Positions 34,963-44,236 of a stretch of DNA of 64,000 nucleotides are shown here, piece by piece; positions within the stretch are counted from its first letter, which is position 1; each line of letters begins with the position of its first letter. Origin of the DNA: Aquimixticola soesokkakensis (GTDB lineage: Bacteria > Pseudomonadota > Alphaproteobacteria > Rhodobacterales > Rhodobacteraceae); contig NZ_FWFS01000006.1 in the NCBI RefSeq assembly GCF_900172375.1, positions 62,001 to 126,000 on the forward strand, written 5' to 3'. The position numbers were made by a program, and so were the translations under genes. The notes beneath the pieces were generated by a model. That model worked only from the letters and a program-made list of their open reading frames with translations, was not told the origin of the DNA and did not search any database.

Positions 34963-35036
34963 AAACCCCGCTTTGCCTCCCTTGCATCTTGCCGCCTGTT
35001 GCGCGCAAGCTATGCAAGGGAGACAGGGCGGGGTTT
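34963..35036. repeat. 74-nt imperfect palindrome upstream of lpdA
   Basis: Outer arm AAACCCCGC (34963-34971) pairs with GCGGGGTTT (35028-35036). A 5-base internal segment pairs except for one C-A mismatch. Inner arm CTCCCTTGCAT (34977-34987) pairs with ATGCAAGGGAG (35012-35022), and a short extra stem CTTGC/GCAAG sits inside. No coding frame fits. It could be a terminator (a weak T-rich stretch follows), an RNA processing element or a dispersed repeat. Confidence 0.7.
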
Positions 35037-35129
35037 CGTGTTTCAAGCCCCTTTCACGGGCCTTGGCAATTGCTCCCTTGCCGGGGATAGTTTAATACCA
35101 AACCAATTCTGGAGCTGGGAGGAGCCACC

Positions 35130-36527
35130 ATGGCCGAGAACTCTTTTGACGTTGTGATCATCGGTGCGGGACCGGGGGGCTATGTGGCCGCCATTCGCGC
35201 AGCGCAGTTGGGCCTGAGCGTCGCCTGCGTCGAGCGCGAAAATCTGGGCGGAATTTGCCTCAATTGGGGCTGCATCCCGACCAAAGCGCTGCTGCGCTCG
35301 GCGGATGTTCTGCATTCCATGCACCGCGCCAAGGAATTCGGCCTGTCGGCAGAAAACATCTCCTTTGACCTCGATGCGATCGTGAAGCGCTCGCGCGGCG
35401 TTGCAAAACAGATGAACGCAGGCATCAAGGGCTTGTTCAAAAAGAACAAAGTTACCTCCATCATGGGCACAGCCAAGATCGTTGCCAAAGGCAAGGTCGA
35501 AGTTGAAGGCACCGATGGCAAGCAAACCCTGACCGGTAAAAACATCATCGTCGCCACCGGCGCGCGTGCCCGCCAGATCCCCGGCCTTGAGGCCGACGGT
35601 GACACGGTTTGGGCCTATCGCGAGGCCTTGGTGCCCAAGCGGATGCCCAAGAAACTGCTCGTGATCGGCTCGGGCGCGATTGGCATCGAGTTTGCCAGCT
35701 TTTACAACACGTTGGGTGCTGAGACGACCGTCGTTGAAGTCATGGACCGCGTGCTGCCCGTCGAGGACGCCGAAATTTCGGCCTTTGCCAAGAAGCAGTT
35801 CGAAAAGCAGGGTATGACGATTTGGGAAAAATCCGGCGTTAAACAACTGGACCGCACCGCAGGCAAAGGCGTTGTCGCCCATATCGAGCGCGGCGGCAAA
35901 GTCGAGAAACACGAATTTGACACGGTGATTTCGGCCGTCGGCATCGTCGGCAACACCGAAGGTCTCGGCCTTGAGGAACTTGGTGTCAAAATCGACCGCA
36001 CCCATGTGGTCACGGATGAATTCTGCCGCACCGGCGTCGAGGGGATCTTTGCCATCGGTGACATCGCGGGCGCGCCCTGGCTGGCCCACAAAGCCTCGCA
36101 TGAAGGCGTCATGGTTGCCGAGCTGATCGCGGGTCAACACCCCCATCCCATCAAGCCCAACACCATTGCAGGCTGCACCTACTGCCACCCGCAGGTCGCC
36201 TCCGTGGGCCTCACCGAAGCCAAAGCCAAAGAGGCCGGTTTCGAGATCAAAGTCGGCAAATTCCCCTTTATCGGCAACGGCAAAGCTGTGGCGATGGGCG
36301 AAGCCGAGGGTCTGGTGAAAACCGTGTTCGATGCAAAAACCGGCGAACTTCTGGGCGCGCATATGGTGGGCGCGGAAGTCACCGAAATGATCCAGGGCTA
36401 TGTGGTTGCGCGCACGCTGGAAACCACGGAAGCCGAGTTGATGGAAACGGTGTTCCCGCACCCGACCATGTCGGAAATGATGCATGAATCCGTGCTGGCC
36501 GCCTACGGGCGCGCATTGCACATCTAG
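35130..36527 (+). CDS. lpdA: Dihydrolipoyl dehydrogenase (E3)
   Basis: This 465-residue FAD flavoprotein reoxidises lipoamide for 2-oxoacid dehydrogenase or glycine-cleavage complexes, producing NADH. The FAD-binding GAGPGGYVAAIRAA is near the N-terminus. The redox disulfide is in GGICLNWGCIPTKALL (Cys43 and Cys48), the NAD-binding segment is GSGAIGIEFASF, and the C-terminal His-Glu couple is in FPHPTMSEMMHES. GGGAGGAG precedes the ATG at 35130. A strong terminator follows. No E1 or E2 gene is in the window; in relatives lpdA often lies near the pyruvate dehydrogenase genes. Confidence 0.96.
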   Translation: MAENSFDVVIIGAGPGGYVAAIRAAQLGLSVACVERENLGGICLNWGCIPTKALLRSADVLHSMHRAKEFGLSAENISFDLDAIVKRSRGVAKQMNAGIKGLFKKNKVTSIMGTAKIVAKGKVEVEGTDGKQTLTGKNIIVATGARARQIPGLEADGDTVWAYREALVPKRMPKKLLVIGSGAIGIEFASFYNTLGAETTVVEVMDRVLPVEDAEISAFAKKQFEKQGMTIWEKSGVKQLDRTAGKGVVAHIERGGKVEKHEFDTVISAVGIVGNTEGLGLEELGVKIDRTHVVTDEFCRTGVEGIFAIGDIAGAPWLAHKASHEGVMVAELIAGQHPHPIKPNTIAGCTYCHPQVASVGLTEAKAKEAGFEIKVGKFPFIGNGKAVAMGEAEGLVKTVFDAKTGELLGAHMVGAEVTEMIQGYVVARTLETTEAELMETVFPHPTMSEMMHESVLAAYGRALHI

Positions 36528-36547
36528 AGCGCATATCGCGACATGAG

Positions 36548-36577
36548 AAGGGCGTCCCAAGCGGGGCGCCCTTTTCG
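36548..36577 (+). terminator. Rho-independent terminator of lpdA
   Basis: Stem AAGGGCGTCCC (36548-36558) with GGGGCGCCCTT (36563-36573; one T-G wobble), loop AAGC, then TTTT. It lies 20 bases after the stop codon. Confidence 0.9.
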
Positions 36578-36738
36578 TTTATAGGGGTGCAACCGGGCTA
36601 ATCATGCCCGTCAGTGTTGAATTTTTGCAAAACAACTTGGCGGTGACGGCTCTTTTCGCGGCGGCTTTCGGGGATATATCAGCGGCAATGACAGGACTGA
36701 AAGGCGCGCAAACCCTGTGTCGCCAGAAAGGAAATCCG

Positions 36739-37128
36739 ATGCCTCTTGTAAAACTCGACATGTTCGAAGGGCGCAGCGACGCAGAAATCGAAAGCCTTCT
36801 GAACGCGGTTCAGGACTGCGTGGTCGACGCCTTCGGTGTGCCGCCGCGCGACCGTTACCAGATTGTAAATGAACACAAAAAAGGCCGGATGGTGTTCGAG
36901 GATACCGGCTTGGGATTTGAACGCAGCGCGGCGCTGATCAACATTCAGGTCTTCACCAGCCCGCGGGCCACGGCCGCCAAACAGCGCTTCATGCGGCTCA
37001 CTGCCGACCGTCTGGAAACGGAATTCGGCCTCGCGCAAACGGATTTGATGATTTCATTCGTCACCAACACCGATGCGGATTGGAGCTTTGCCAACGGTGA
37101 GGCACAATATCTGACGGGGGCGCTGTAA
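36739..37128 (+). CDS. Tautomerase-family protein
   Basis: The 129-residue protein belongs to the 4-oxalocrotonate tautomerase/MIF-like superfamily. Pro follows the initiator Met (MPLVKLDMFEGRSDAEI), giving the catalytic N-terminal proline after Met removal. The PPRDRYQIVNEH segment is typical of the longer (about 130-residue, fused-type) tautomerases. The substrate is unknown. AGAAAGGAA precedes the ATG at 36739; an upstream in-frame start at 36604 would bury the proline and is rejected. The gene stands alone and converges on the SHOCT gene. Confidence 0.85.
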   Translation: MPLVKLDMFEGRSDAEIESLLNAVQDCVVDAFGVPPRDRYQIVNEHKKGRMVFEDTGLGFERSAALINIQVFTSPRATAAKQRFMRLTADRLETEFGLAQTDLMISFVTNTDADWSFANGEAQYLTGAL

Positions 37129-37201
37129 TCCGCGCCCCCGGATGGCCCCGCCGGCCTGTCCTTGCCGCCCGTCGCGCGCAGGGGCGGCACCGTGTCAGGC
37201 G

Positions 37202-38095
37202 TTACAAACGGGCCAAGAGTTCTGCCTTTTTGCTGTCAAACTCCGCATCCGTCAGGATGGATTTTGCGTGCAACTGGGCAAGTTTTTCGATCAGCGCGAT
37301 GATTTCGTCGCTGTCGATGGCCTCCACTTTGGGAGCGGTTGCAGTGGTCGCCCCCACTGGCTGGGGGCTTGGGGCAGTGGTCGCCCCCACTGTCTCTGGG
37401 GGTTCCACCTGCGGTGTTTCAGGAGCAGCAAGGGGCGCCGTCGCGGCGGGCGTGACGGCGGGCGTAACGGGGGGCGCAGACGGGCGCGGCGCGCTGGGGC
37501 TGACTTCGGGCAAATCCGCTACGCGCACCACGCCCATCTGGCTGGTGAAGGTCAGCGATTGATCCCCGCTTTGCTGTTGCCCGACACCGGAAATCTGATG
37601 CGCACCCGTGTCGTAGATTTTGACACGCCCGCCCAGATCGATCGCCAGCCGCTGTGTTTGGGGAAAGACCGCGTAGCGCATGTTGTTTTGCGCACCGCTC
37701 GACGAAGGCTGGCCCAATTCCGCAGGCCAGGGCGACAGCGCGCCGCTGATGAACAGGCTGCTGCCCGCGCCGCTTCCCTGGGATTGGCTCTGGACGCTGC
37801 CGCTTTGCGGCTCGGGCCGCTCGAACAGGGCATTTTGCGTCACCAGCCCCGCCAGATCGTAGCACAGCGCATCGACCCGCGCCTTGAGGCTGTTGTTGAA
37901 CATATCGCCTACCATGGTCATGCCGCCAGCGGACCATTGGCCCATGCCGCCCAGCTCCATGATGTTGAATTGCGCCTGCGTGCCGCCACCTGCCACCAGG
38001 GCAAAGAGCATCGTCTCGGCGGTTTGCAGGCTGACGCCATGACGCGTCGCGATCTCGGTCAGTTTTCGGGTTCCGTCCGGTGTAAGGCGCGACAT
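37202..38095 (-). CDS. SHOCT-domain protein
   Basis: The 297-residue protein has an N-terminal helical domain (MSRLTPDGTRKLTEIATRHG), a Gly/Ser/Gln-rich middle, a beta-rich region (QNNMRYAVFPQTQRLAIDL) and a long Pro/Ala/Thr-rich linker. A C-terminal SHOCT motif ends it (IIALIEKLAQLHAKSILTDAE, with Leu-Leu-Arg-Leu at the end). SHOCT domains mediate oligomerisation; no function is known. Two 19-bp direct repeats (37341-37359 and 37374-37392) encode repeated VGATTA units in the linker. It is divergent from the aldo-keto reductase gene. Confidence 0.8.
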   Translation of the reverse strand: MSRLTPDGTRKLTEIATRHGVSLQTAETMLFALVAGGGTQAQFNIMELGGMGQWSAGGMTMVGDMFNNSLKARVDALCYDLAGLVTQNALFERPEPQSGSVQSQSQGSGAGSSLFISGALSPWPAELGQPSSSGAQNNMRYAVFPQTQRLAIDLGGRVKIYDTGAHQISGVGQQQSGDQSLTFTSQMGVVRVADLPEVSPSAPRPSAPPVTPAVTPAATAPLAAPETPQVEPPETVGATTAPSPQPVGATTATAPKVEAIDSDEIIALIEKLAQLHAKSILTDAEFDSKKAELLARL

Positions 38096-38307
38096 GGGGC
38101 ATTCCGATCTAAGGTCAGGTCAGTGCCTCCTCCCTATCACCGCGCCCGGCCCGCGGCCATGTTTGATTGCGACGCTGCGTCAAACAGGTGCGTTTGCGGC
38201 GGCGCAGTTGCGCAACTGCTCAAAGGATAGGTTGAGCATGGCGGTTGCGGCGTTACTGTTAGCGCAATCGCGCCGCTGAGGAAGGCGCGGCCCTGAGGAG
38301 GACACAG

Positions 38308-39348
38308 ATGACTTATATTCCCGCCGCCGACCGCTACGAAAAAATGCCCTACCGCCGCGTGGGGCGCTCGGGGTTGAAACTGCCCGCGATTTCTCTGGGG
38401 CTGTGGCATAATTTCGGGGACGATACCCCCCATCAGACCAAGCGCGATATCGTGCACACGGCCTTTGACCACGGGATCACCCATTTCGACCTTGCCAACA
38501 ACTATGGGCCCCCCGCGGGCACTGCAGAAACCGCCTTCGGGGAAATTCTGCGCAGTGATTTTCACGGCCTGCGCGACGAGTTGATCATTTCGTCCAAAGC
38601 GGGCTGGGACATGTGGCCCGGTCCCTATGGCAACTTCGGCTCGCGCAAATATCTGATGGCCTCTTGCGACCAGTCGCTCAAGCGGCTCGGCGTCGATTAC
38701 GTCGATATTTTCTATTCCCACCGGTTTGACCCCGACACGCCGCTTGAGGAAACCATGGGGGCGCTGGATTCCATCGTGCGTCAGGGCAAGGCGCTTTATG
38801 TGGGGATTTCGAGCTATAATTCCGAGCGCACGCAACAGGCCGCGGCGATCCTCAAGGATCTTGGCACGCCCTGTTTGATCCACCAGCCCAGCTACAACAT
38901 GTTTAACCGCTGGCTGGACCGCGACGGGCTTAAGGACACGCTTGACGCGCTTGGCATCGGGTCGATTGCCTTCACGCCACTTGCCCAAGGGATGCTGACG
39001 CCGAAATATCTCAAGGGGATCCCCGAAGGCTCGCGCGCGGCGCAGGGCAAATCGCTTGACCCCGATCTGATCACCGAGGGGGCGATCAAACAGCTCAATG
39101 CGCTCAATGACATCGCCAAATCGCGCGGCCAGACGCTGGCGCAGATGGCGATTGCGTGGGTGCTGCGTGAGGGGCGCATCACCTCGGCGCTGATCGGCGC
39201 GTCCAAAGCCTCCCAGGTCGTTGATTGCGCGGGGGCGGTCGCCAATCTCGAGTTTACCCAAGCCGAACTGACGGCCATCGACGAAAATTCCACCGTGGGT
39301 GACATCAACCTTTGGGCGGGGTCGACCGAACACTCGGGCGAGGCGTAA
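38308..39348 (+). CDS. Aldo/keto reductase, YghZ (L-glyceraldehyde 3-phosphate reductase) type
   Basis: The 346-residue NADPH-dependent reductase has a TIM-barrel AKR fold. The catalytic tetrad is formed by the Asp/Tyr in DLANNYG, the Lys in IISSKAGWDMWPGPYG, and the His in IFYSHRFDPDTP; the cofactor site is GASKASQV. The WPGPYG(N/E) motif marks the AKR14/YghZ group, which detoxifies L-glyceraldehyde 3-phosphate and methylglyoxal. GAGGAGGA precedes the ATG. The stop is followed after three bases by the beta-propeller gene, so the two are probably translated together. Confidence 0.9.
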   Translation: MTYIPAADRYEKMPYRRVGRSGLKLPAISLGLWHNFGDDTPHQTKRDIVHTAFDHGITHFDLANNYGPPAGTAETAFGEILRSDFHGLRDELIISSKAGWDMWPGPYGNFGSRKYLMASCDQSLKRLGVDYVDIFYSHRFDPDTPLEETMGALDSIVRQGKALYVGISSYNSERTQQAAAILKDLGTPCLIHQPSYNMFNRWLDRDGLKDTLDALGIGSIAFTPLAQGMLTPKYLKGIPEGSRAAQGKSLDPDLITEGAIKQLNALNDIAKSRGQTLAQMAIAWVLREGRITSALIGASKASQVVDCAGAVANLEFTQAELTAIDENSTVGDINLWAGSTEHSGEA

Positions 39349-39351
39349 ACA

Positions 39352-40287
39352 ATGGCGCAGGCCACAGGGACGCAGGCAACGGGGACGCAGGCAACGGGGA
39401 CGCAGGCAACGGGGGCGGGGGGCGCAAATGGCCCGCTAAAGTCGCCGCAAACGGCGTGGAAATCGCGGCTGAATGTCTATGATTTTGCGACAGAAACGGT
39501 CACCGCCCTGTGGCAAACCCCCGAGCATATCGAGGCGCCCAACTGGGCGCTTGATGGCAGTTTTATCGTCAACGGCGGCGGGCGGATGTATCGCATCGAC
39601 CCCGCCAATCCCGCGCTTGTGCCGATCGACACGGGCTTTGCCACGCGCTGCAACAACGACCACGGCATTTCGCCCGACGGGCAGAGCCTTGCGATTTCCA
39701 ACCACACGGTTGTCGGTCAAAGCTGTATCTACGTGTTGCCGCTGGGAGGCGGCGCGCCGCAACAGGTCACGCAAAACACGCCAAGCTGGTTTCACGGCTG
39801 GGCGCCCGATGGCAAAAGCGTGACCTATCCAGGCGTGCGCGACGGCCAGTTCGGGGTGTTTACCTGCACGCTGGAGGGGGTTGAAACCTGCCTGATCACC
39901 TCGCCCCACCATTACGACGGGGCGGAATTTTCCGCCGATGGCCAGTGGATCTGGTTCAATTCGGATCGTGGCGGCGGGATGGATTTGTGGCGGATTCGTC
40001 GCGATGGCAGTGCGCTGGAACAGATGACGCAGGACGACCGCGTGAACTGGTTTGCGCATCCGCGGCCCAAGGGGGAAGGCGGGGGCGAGGGCGCGATCTA
40101 CCTTGCCTATCCGCCCCAAACGCAGGGGCATCCCGCCGATCTCGAGGTCGAGTTGCGCCTGATTGACGGTCACGGGGCCACGCGCCGCCTGTGCCGTCTG
40201 TTTGGCGGACAAGGCACGATCAACGTGGCAAGCTGGTCTGCCGATGGGCGCCGGTTCGCCTTTATGGACTATGCGCGGCCGCAATAG
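39352..40287 (+). CDS. TolB-like beta-propeller protein with N-terminal repeats
   Basis: The 311-residue protein has several PD40/TolB-type WD-like blades (HGISPDGQSLAISNH, SWFHGWAPDGKSVTYPG, DGAEFSADGQWIWFNSDRGG), so it is a six-bladed propeller. No signal peptide is visible, so it is probably cytoplasmic, unlike true TolB. The N-terminus (residues 2-22) is low-complexity ATGTQ repeats from a 15-bp tandem repeat. It starts three bases after the aldo-keto reductase stop and may act with it, for instance as a sugar-sensing or hydrolytic partner, but there is no direct evidence. Confidence 0.78.
   Translation: MAQATGTQATGTQATGTQATGAGGANGPLKSPQTAWKSRLNVYDFATETVTALWQTPEHIEAPNWALDGSFIVNGGGRMYRIDPANPALVPIDTGFATRCNNDHGISPDGQSLAISNHTVVGQSCIYVLPLGGGAPQQVTQNTPSWFHGWAPDGKSVTYPGVRDGQFGVFTCTLEGVETCLITSPHHYDGAEFSADGQWIWFNSDRGGGMDLWRIRRDGSALEQMTQDDRVNWFAHPRPKGEGGGEGAIYLAYPPQTQGHPADLEVELRLIDGHGATRRLCRLFGGQGTINVASWSADGRRFAFMDYARPQ
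39361..39420 (+). repeat. 15-bp in-frame tandem repeat at the start of the propeller gene
   Basis: Units at 39361-39375, 39376-39390, 39391-39405 and a degenerate 39406-39420; the second and third are identical, GCAACGGGGACGCAG. They encode ATGTQ repeats. Slippage would change protein length in whole repeats without frameshift. Confidence 0.92.
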
Positions 40288-40304
40288 CCGGTTCGGGCGT
40301 CGCT

Positions 40305-41822
40305 TTAACGGGCAAGAAGAACCCACTGATCTGCATTGACATTTTGCCAATCCGTGATCGCACCGTCGGGCCATGTCACGCGCAGTTGCGCCTGCGTGTA
40401 GGGGCCAAGACCCACATGCAGCGGCAGGTCGCTGCCGCCCGACAGACCGCCGCCAATCCGGCGCTGGAGGACCTGCGTGCTGCCCGCGCGCACCTCGACC
40501 ATGGCCCCGACCGCAGAGCGATTGGGCGCAGGCTGGCTGAGGCTGATGCCAAGGAAATGGTTCGCATTGCGCAGGGTGTTGCGATACAGGCCCATCGGCG
40601 CATCGCGGTTCAGCACCACCAGATCAAGTTTCCAGTCGCCGTTCAAATCCGCAAGCACCGCACCGCGCCCGTTGGCGACCCTGTCCAATCCCGCGATGGC
40701 CGACACGTCCTCCCAGCCCTGCGCGGCCTGCATGTAGAGGCTGTCGGGGTCTTGTTTGGCGGTATCACCGGTCTCGTCGCGATATCCTTTGGAAACAAAC
40801 ACATCCACCCGCCCGTCGTTGTCCACATCCCCCACGGCAGGGGCCCATCCGGTGGTCTGGCCTGCCGCGTTGCGGGCGCGTGATCGCGCTTGGCCAAGCG
40901 CGACCTCGGTAAAGCCGCCCAGCGTGGTTTCGAGAATTTTCTGCGCTCCGACGCCGGTTTCCACCAAATCCGCGACCCCGTCGCCCGTCACATCGACCAC
41001 CGCCAAAGCATGTCCGCCGAGCGGCGCGCTGGCACCGGTGGCAAAGAGGTCGCCCGAGAGCGGGTCGACCATCACATCTTCGCCGTTGCCATCCCCCGAA
41101 ACGGCCGGATCATCCAGCCAGCGCAGGGCAATCTTGCCGTCGGGCGCGCGCGCAAACGCCATCGAAAGCGCACAGCTCGGGCCGAAAATGTCACTCTGCG
41201 CAAAGCCGGTTGCGTCGGGGGTGTAAAGCTGCGCAGGCGCGCATTCCAGGCGCGGCCCCGCATCCCCCCCAAGGCGCATCCCGTTGCCGATGGCCAGGGT
41301 CGGGCGGCTGTCGCCCAAGGCCCAATAGGCGGCAAAGCCAAAGCTTGCCTCGGGCGCATTTTCAAGCCCCCAGGCCTGTGTCGCCTCCTCAAAGCCGCAG
41401 GCCCCATCGCCCCTGAGAAAGGCGTTCTCGCCGCGGCGCAGCACCGCCAGATCGGTCATCCCGTCGTCGTCGATATCCAGCGCATAGGCCCCGATGACCC
41501 CCAGAGCGCTCTCGACCGGCAGCGCGCCCTCCTCGAATGCCAGCGCTCCCAGCGGTTCGGAGCGGTTCACAAACAAGCGGGCAGGGCCCGCGCCGCCCGC
41601 CGCAAGGATTTCCGGCAAGCCGTCCCCGTTGCAATCAAACACCGCAAGGCCACCGCCAAGCGCATATTCCATGCCCCCCTCATAGCGATGCGCCAGCGGC
41701 AGGCGGTCGCTTTCGTCGTGAAAGCCGCGCGATTGGGCGTGGGTTGCAAGTGGAAGGAGGCCGATCACCACTGCGGTTGTCAAAGAACGGCGAAAGCGGG
41801 CCGGAGGGCAGGTATCGATCAT
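40305..41822 (-). CDS. Exported FG-GAP/VCBS repeat protein with ASPIC/UnbV C-terminal domain
   Basis: The 505-residue protein has a signal peptide (ending near residue 30, ATHAQS) and at least five calcium-binding-type DxDxDG loops (FDCNGDGLPEI, DIDDDGMTDL, DVTGDGVADL, DVDNDGRVDV, DLNGDWKLDL) that form an integrin-like beta-propeller. An ASPIC/UnbV domain ends it (APNRSAVGAMVEVRAG, then LRVTWPDGAITDWQNV). This layout is called CRTAC1-like and occurs in secreted adhesion or binding proteins. Function unknown. It is convergent with the propeller gene and divergent from xylB. Confidence 0.85.
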   Translation of the reverse strand: MIDTCPPARFRRSLTTAVVIGLLPLATHAQSRGFHDESDRLPLAHRYEGGMEYALGGGLAVFDCNGDGLPEILAAGGAGPARLFVNRSEPLGALAFEEGALPVESALGVIGAYALDIDDDGMTDLAVLRRGENAFLRGDGACGFEEATQAWGLENAPEASFGFAAYWALGDSRPTLAIGNGMRLGGDAGPRLECAPAQLYTPDATGFAQSDIFGPSCALSMAFARAPDGKIALRWLDDPAVSGDGNGEDVMVDPLSGDLFATGASAPLGGHALAVVDVTGDGVADLVETGVGAQKILETTLGGFTEVALGQARSRARNAAGQTTGWAPAVGDVDNDGRVDVFVSKGYRDETGDTAKQDPDSLYMQAAQGWEDVSAIAGLDRVANGRGAVLADLNGDWKLDLVVLNRDAPMGLYRNTLRNANHFLGISLSQPAPNRSAVGAMVEVRAGSTQVLQRRIGGGLSGGSDLPLHVGLGPYTQAQLRVTWPDGAITDWQNVNADQWVLLAR

Positions 41823-42053
41823 GGGGGGCTTGGCCTTTGGGGTCTGTCGCGGTCAGCTTACTGCGCGCCGCCGCCTGAGGAAAGCCGCTTGGGCCAAGAC
41901 CGCGGCTTGCGCGGGCATCGCAGGGGGTTTTCGCAGCGCGGCGTGTCGCGTACAACCACAGCCATCCGAGTCGCTCTGGTCAAGCCTCGGGCCAGCTTGA
42001 ACCTTTCGTGCGCAGCCGGGTCTGCGCCGATCAGCCTGAAAAGGAGGCCACCG

Positions 42054-43490
<1,437 letters not shown>

Positions 43491-43523
43491 CGGGCGCATT
43501 GTTTTCAATCTGCCCGTTTTTTT
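43491..43523 (+). terminator. Rho-independent terminator of xylB
   Basis: CGGGC (43491-43495) pairs with GCCCG (43512-43516) and an inner ATTG/CAAT stem closes a TTTT loop; a run of seven T follows. It begins at the base after the stop codon. Confidence 0.85.
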
Positions 43524-43527
43524 GGCA

Positions 43528-43564
43528 AAGCGGCGCGCAATTGGACAACACTTGCGCGCCGCTT
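43528..43564. repeat. 13-bp perfect inverted repeat upstream of nasT
   Basis: AAGCGGCGCGCAA (43528-43540) pairs with TTGCGCGCCGCTT (43552-43564), loop of 11 bases. There is no T-run. It lies 88 bases before the nasT start, between the xylB terminator and nasT, and may be an operator or an mRNA leader structure. Confidence 0.75.
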
Positions 43565-43651
43565 GTCGTCGTGCCTGTCAAACGGGCAAGGCCGTTGCAG
43601 CGCGCGGCGCGCTCTGGTGTGAGCAAGAGGAAACTGCCCAAGCGGGACGCC

Positions 43652-44236
43652 ATGGCCGATCCTCTATCTATTATCGTTGTTGAAAAAGACCCCGAGCGCG
43701 CGCGCATGGTGGTTGATGCCCTGCGCGAGGCGGGCGAGTTCACGGTTCACGTCATCGCCGAAGAGACGGGATTGGGGCGGCGGATTTCCGAACGCAATCC
43801 CGACATCGTGCTGGTCGATCTGACCTCGCCCACCCGCGACATGCTGGAAGAACTTGCGCTTGCCTCCGGGCCGCTGGAGCGTCCGGTGGCGATGTTCGTC
43901 GATAAGTCGAGCGATAGCCTGACGAAGGCGGCCATTGAAGCGGGCGTGTCGGCCTATGTCGTGGACGGGTTGCGCGGCGAGCGGATCAAGCCGGTGCTGG
44001 ATGCCGCCATCGCCCGCTTTCACATGTTCCACCGGATGCGCGCCGAACTGACCGCCACCAAACGCGCGCTCGAAGAACGCAAGGTGATTGACCGCGCCAA
44101 GGGCCTGTTGATGAAGGCGCGCGGGATTGACGAGGATGCGGCCTATGCGCTGTTGCGCAAGGCGGCGATGGATCAGGGGCGCAAAGTGGCCGATGTGGCC
44201 GAAGCGCTTGTGACAGCGGCGGGGTTACTGGGATGA
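43652..44236 (+). CDS. nasT: NasT, ANTAR-type RNA-binding antiterminator
   Basis: The 194-residue protein has a receiver-like N-terminal domain (SIIVVEKDPERARMVVDAL, DIVLVDLTSPTRDML, AMFVDKSSDS) and a C-terminal ANTAR domain (about 130-190, with ERKVIDRAKGLLMKARGIDE). NasT binds two-hairpin leaders of nitrate-assimilation mRNAs to block termination, and is held inactive by NasS without nitrate. The ATG at 43652 is chosen because the upstream in-frame residues are not family-like. Its stop overlaps the nasS start by four bases. A two-hairpin leader with a terminator lies in front of nrtA. Confidence 0.93.
   Translation: MADPLSIIVVEKDPERARMVVDALREAGEFTVHVIAEETGLGRRISERNPDIVLVDLTSPTRDMLEELALASGPLERPVAMFVDKSSDSLTKAAIEAGVSAYVVDGLRGERIKPVLDAAIARFHMFHRMRAELTATKRALEERKVIDRAKGLLMKARGIDEDAAYALLRKAAMDQGRKVADVAEALVTAAGLLG

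Noticed and set aside
35043-36560. A 505-codon open frame on the minus strand opposite lpdA
   Set aside because: Antisense shadow of a highly expressed gene; no domain recognised and no ribosome site.
36604-36738. 45-residue N-terminal extension of the tautomerase
   Set aside because: The family needs proline right after the initiator methionine, and a good ribosome site precedes the ATG at 36739.
40890-42053. A 388-codon upstream extension of the xylB frame
   Set aside because: It is antisense to the FG-GAP gene; the xylB ATG at 42054 has an excellent ribosome site and the family N-terminus.
43500-43651. Sigma-54 promoter before nasT
   Set aside because: A TTTGGCA element is present but the GG-to-GC spacing is off by one and the -12 part does not match, so I do not call it.
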